Below are positions 60,547 to 64,000 of a stretch of 64,000 nucleotides of DNA, in pieces. Origin of the DNA: Ostrinia nubilalis (lineage: Eukaryota; Arthropoda; Insecta; Lepidoptera; Crambidae); assembly GCF_963855985.1 (NCBI RefSeq), contig NC_087117.1:1501001-1565000 (forward strand). Direction: 5' to 3'. Numbering within the stretch: position 1 is the stretch's first letter; every line of letters starts with the position of its first letter. Position numbers and translations under genes: made by a program. Below the pieces are notes generated by a model. The model was not told the DNA's origin and did no database searches. It worked only from the letters and a program-made list of their open reading frames with translations.

Positions 60547-60924
60547 TAGTATCTTAGCGAAAAATATAAAAACTTCTGTTTCAAAATTTTCGAATTTTCC
60601 GAATCGCGATCCATTCGACCTTCAGCGCCATCTATCAAGTACAATCAACAACACTGACCACATTTTTGTTACAAAATGACTCTTATTGCATGGACATAAG
60701 AGCTGCTATTTAGTTAAGCTGGAGGCTGTTCAAACTTTGTTAAAAGTTCGTCTTTCGTTCGGCCATCTTAGTTTTCTTAACTTGCTGGAATCTTGGAAGC
60801 CAGTCAAATTAAAACTAGGTAGAGTCAATAGTTATTACGTGACATTATTTAGTTAAGGGGAGGTTCTACATTTATTTAGATTCAAACGTTATCTTTACCA
60901 GTTTTATTTGGTTTTCTAAAATAA
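60547..60924. other. No recognised gene
   Basis: Contains tcagcgccatctatcaag at 60630, resembling a CTCF-type core on the minus strand. Confidence 0.35.
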
Positions 60925-61109
60925 TCTACTATATAAAAATAAGTCGGGTTTTCCTTCCTGACGCTATAACTCCAGAACGCACGAACCGATTTCCACGATT
61001 TTGCATTCGTTGGAAAGGTTTCGGGCTCCGTGAGGTTTATAGCAAAGAAAATTCAGGATAATTTAACAAACGAAATTCCACGCGGGCGAAGCCGCGGGCG
61101 GAAAGCTAG
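60925..61109 (+). mobile_element. Helitron-like element (H2)
   Basis: 5' TCTACTATATAAAAATAAGT; hairpin cgcgggcgaagccgcg; 3' ggaaagCTAG. Confidence 0.8.
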
Positions 61110-61112
61110 TCT

Positions 61113-61301
61113 TCTATAGATATAACAGCGAAAAGTCACTCTCTCATCACGAAATCTCAGAAACTACAAGTGCTAGGAGTCTCAAATTTTGCATGGGGGT
61201 TCCTTTTAGAACGTAGGTGCTCACTAAGACGGGATTTTGCAAAATTACCCCTAAGGGGTAAAACGGGATCCACGCGTACGAAGTCGCGGGCGGCCGCTAG
61301 T
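61113..61301 (+). mobile_element. Helitron-like element (H4), head to tail with the previous
   Basis: TCTATAGATATAACAGCG to cgggcggccgCTAG, only 3 bases after the upstream copy. Confidence 0.78.
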
Positions 61302-61326
61302 TTGAAATATTGATGACACTGCCTAA

Positions 61327-61455
61327 CGCCCGTATTAACAAAAAAAAACCTTGAAGTCTCACAGTGCGCGTGGACACACAGGGTGACACACGAACCAATC
61401 ACAGAGCTCTATTCAGCTGTGCGTTCGATTTGCTGCTTCGTTTAAGCAAGTAAAA
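61327..61455 (-). mobile_element. MITE family M1, truncated right
   Basis: CGCCCGTATTAACAAAAA to gctgcttcgtttaagcaagt. Confidence 0.65.
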
Positions 61456-61489
61456 CCGCACGAAGCTAATAAGCCAAACAAAAAAACCG

Positions 61490-61570
61490 CTGGTAGGGCT
61501 CAAAAGATAAGGAGACATGTAAAATTTCCCATAAGGGCTACCTTTTTATCTATTTCTTATTATTGAAGTT
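61490..61570 (+). mobile_element. LINE 3'-end fragment
   Basis: accgctggtagggctcaaaa then gataaggagacatgtaaaat. Confidence 0.5.
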
Positions 61571-61833
61571 CATAAGTATCAAAGTACTGGTCAAAATTGA
61601 ATAATATTTTTTATTTGATTTGACTTGATAAACCTGCAAAACTTAGAAAAAAGCCACCCAACCTCATTCCACGAATAGATTTCTCATCAAAGACCATACA
61701 AACAAAGGCAAAGAATCAAAACCTATCAAAGTTGAATTGATATTAAAACAATGAAAGCCAATCAGGGCACAAAGGATACGTATGACCTATAAAGAAACGT
61801 AATAATAGGTCTGGCTCTTAGCTCAGTAGTGCT

Positions 61834-61890
61834 TGAGGTATGGGAGCGGTTCGGGAGGGTGTTTTTTAACGTCAAACGTCAGCGAGACTT
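61834..61890 (+). mobile_element. MITE family M9, left end
   Basis: tgaggtatgggagcggttcg, gtcagcgagact; followed by a T-rich LINE-tail scrap. Confidence 0.55.
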
Positions 61891-61919
61891 TTTTTTATGC
61901 AAGACAAGGCAGGTAAAAA

Positions 61920-62100
61920 AAAAACTGACTGACATAGTGATCTATCAACGCACAGCCCAAACCACTGGACGGATCGGACTGAAATTTGGCATGCAGGTAG
62001 AGGTTATGACGTAGGCATCCGCTAAGAAAGGATTTTACGAAACTCCACCCCTAAGGGGTAACACGGGATCCACGCGTACGAAGTCGCGGGCGGCCGCTAG
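61920..62100 (+). mobile_element. Helitron-like element (H5), 5'-shortened
   Basis: actgactgacatagtgatct to gggcggccgCTAG. Confidence 0.72.
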
Positions 62101-62346
62101 TAAATAAATAAATAGAGAATAGTTAGAAAGGCTTCTAAAGCCATTTATTACGTCTAGTCTAACAAATCTCTCAAAGTTATCTAAAATCTAAATTTAGTTC
62201 GCAGATTTTGTTTAGGGGAATTCGATCTCGCTTCTTTCTAGGAAAGTGTGGGAGGATAGATGAGGTTTATCTAGAAAGTTATCTTTTAGATAGATTGGAA
62301 TTTAGGCAAAAAAGTTCAAGGGCCTCACCGGCTCTGAAAACCTTCG

Positions 62347-62488
62347 CCCGTTTTCACAAACATTATTAAGAGGTCACAGTGCGCGCGGACGCAGAGTCAC
62401 ACACGAACCAATCACAGAGCTCTATTCAACACTGTGCGTTCGATTTGCTGCTTCACTTAAGCAAGTATCGCTTGTGAATACGGGCGTT
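62347..62488 (-). mobile_element. MITE family M1
   Basis: gcccgttttcacaaacatta to gcttgtgaatacgggcg, then TTA. Confidence 0.78.
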
Positions 62489-62497
62489 AATCTATAA

Positions 62498-62730
62498 CTA
62501 GCGGCCGCCAGCGACTTCATCATCATCATCATCATCATAATATCTTTATTGCTTCATGTGGTACAAACAAGGTATTAAAAATAAAATAGTCCCAGAACAT
62601 GAGCCCTGTGTGTGAGGGCATTCGTACGGGTGGAGTTTCGTAAAATCCGTTCTCAGTGGATGTCTACGCCCTAAAAAACCTACCTGCCTTTCAAGTTTGT
62701 AGGTGTTATAATTTCTGAGATTTAGGCTAG
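62498..62730 (-). mobile_element. Helitron-like element (H5) with an insertion
   Basis: CTAGCGGCCGCCAGCGAC, then an unrelated segment with (CAT)n at 62517-62628, then the H5 interior (gtggagtttcgtaaaatccg). Confidence 0.6.
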
Positions 62731-63861
62731 TTTCCTAAAAAAAATTTTTTTAGTCCGTCATGTTTAATATCAAAAAATATTGGACACATATATTTTTATT
62801 TGTCAATCTAACAAATAATTACATAGTTATGGTGCGTTGAAGTTCCGCACGCGACGTCACAACGCGCGGCACTTTTATGCACGCATTGACGTCACGGGCC
62901 TCTTCTTATGAACTTTGGCGCGCTTTATCTCTTTAAATTTTCATTAGTTTGAAAAAGTGAAAAATACGTATAGAGTATTTTTTGATAAGTTAACTGACTG
63001 ACTAATTAAAACTCTTGCTTTTTGACTCAGGAAACATCCCTCTTTCACCATATTAGAATTCTCCATTAACCCTAATAAATATGAATGGATAAAAACCATT
63101 CTGAGCCTGACCGAAATTAAATTCATATTCAAATTCAATAATTTATTTGCCAGAATACCATCACCCGCGCGGCCGCGTTAATTTTGGTTTCGACAGCGAG
63201 CCACGAGCAAAACCTATAAGTATTAAATTAATATGTACATAATAAATTACGTATCCATTCGTTTTTTACAACAATACGCAGTGTCCATTCTACACCAAAC
63301 TATTTTACCCTTTGCCCGCCAGGGGGAGGGGAGGGTGCCTAATGACTCGGAATGGCTAAACAGAGAGGCCATGTTTGAAATATTTACTCAACGCGTTGTG
63401 ATGTTGATAAATCATCCATTTCCTGTAAGAAATCGCTGTTTAGGTATATTTTATCTTTGAACTGTTTCTTTTTGGGGTTCCGTAGCTAGAGGTTGTCAAC
63501 GTGATAGGTAGGTATAAGATGGGCAAAGATGGACAATAGGTATAAGATTTTTTGCCAATTTTTTCTTTCAACACTTTTTCTCGAAAACGATTCGAGGTAG
63601 GCATACGCATTTCTGTAAGCTTATTATGTTGCTCATTAAATAAATAAATAATACGTGGGTGATAGTATGAGTAGTGCATAATTTCATGATTTTTTTGTCA
63701 CTATAAAGCGCTTCATAAAAGAAAATGATGCTTTTTGTGTATTTTTTTACCACTTTGGCTGTAGAAAGAAAGAAAAATAAATGATTTTGTCTGGAACTTA
63801 CCATTTACAGGCATAGTCGATCTGAAACAATTAAATAGATTGTTAATAAACGTATTCGTTC
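62731..63861. other. No recognised gene
   Basis: 62840-62905 has paired gcgacgtcac/attgacgtcacg motifs with TGACGT cores. 63290-63400 is GC-richer with an open plus-strand frame but no known motif or splice site. Otherwise AT-rich. Confidence 0.4.
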
Positions 63862-63950
63862 GTTCAGCCAAATGACGTCCACTGCTGGACAAAGGCCTCC
63901 TCCAAGGATTTCCATAACGACCGGTCTTGCGCTGACCGCATCCAGGTATA
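63862..63950 (-). mobile_element. RTE 3' end
   Basis: cgttcgttcagccaaatgac to ctgaccgcatccaggt. Confidence 0.7.
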
Positions 63951-64000
63951 TGACTTATTTATTTAAATTAGCTGTACAAAAATGTATTTTGTTTTCAGTT

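Noticed and set aside
63233..63460. 75-residue plus-strand frame and an opposite frame with a weak donor
   Set aside because: No family recognised; the donor is poor and there is no second exon to test the phase.

Overview
The window looks like nuclear DNA from a moth or butterfly (Lepidoptera). This rests on dense Lep1-type Helitron-like elements ending in GCTAG, RTE-clade LINE 3' ends, lepidopteran-style tRNA-derived SINEs, many terminal-inverted-repeat (TIR) miniature elements (MITEs), and piggyBac-, Harbinger-, mariner- and BEL/Pao-derived sequence. Family names are from recognition by eye, not from a search. Repeats dominate. Almost all short open frames are by-products of repeats. HOST GENE: one genuine host gene can be read on the minus strand from three small exons. 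Exon 1 (20767-20827) has an ATG, exon 2 is 15895-16010, and exon 3 (1-62) runs off the left edge. The splice sites and phases agree (phase 1 into exon 2, phase 0 into exon 3). The joined product has a very short N-terminus and enters a RasGEF (CDC25-homology) domain: FPEEVALRLTDTEYQLFYQ is followed directly by VPPIDYLRQVTLDLGG. Introns of 4.8 and 15.8 kb are filled with transposons, and a CTCF-like site lies just upstream of exon 1. LAYOUT: 1-20.8 kb is this gene. Its second intron holds a piggyBac-like element (4246-7642, TTAA duplication) that contains two long foldback elements, and a large inverted duplication (about 8035-9470) whose arms carry the same uncharacterised frame. 21-27 kb is a mosaic of MITEs and RTE scraps, with a Helitron-like element inside another (24352-24795) and a twin-primed RTE insertion (21656-21808). 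27.1-30.8 kb is a 3.45-kb TIR element inserted in a Helitron-like copy; it carries RTE reverse-transcriptase sequence and a 1,171-bp tandem duplication. 31-50 kb holds further nested MITEs, a 27-bp x 8 array, a Harbinger relic with broken transposase (48052-49261) and a near-perfect palindrome (49262-49795). 50221-53266 is a BEL/Pao element with an intact 621-631 aa gag-protease frame, a tRNA-Tyr-type primer site and no reverse transcriptase or integrase. 53-64 kb contains more nests, a mariner transposase relic split by a Jockey-like fragment, and a GAGAC-rich minisatellite (59620-60320). HOW IT FITS TOGETHER: apart from the RasGEF gene I see no other host gene I would defend. The remaining biology is that of mobile elements, whose insertions can be ordered in time from target duplications and interrupted copies.
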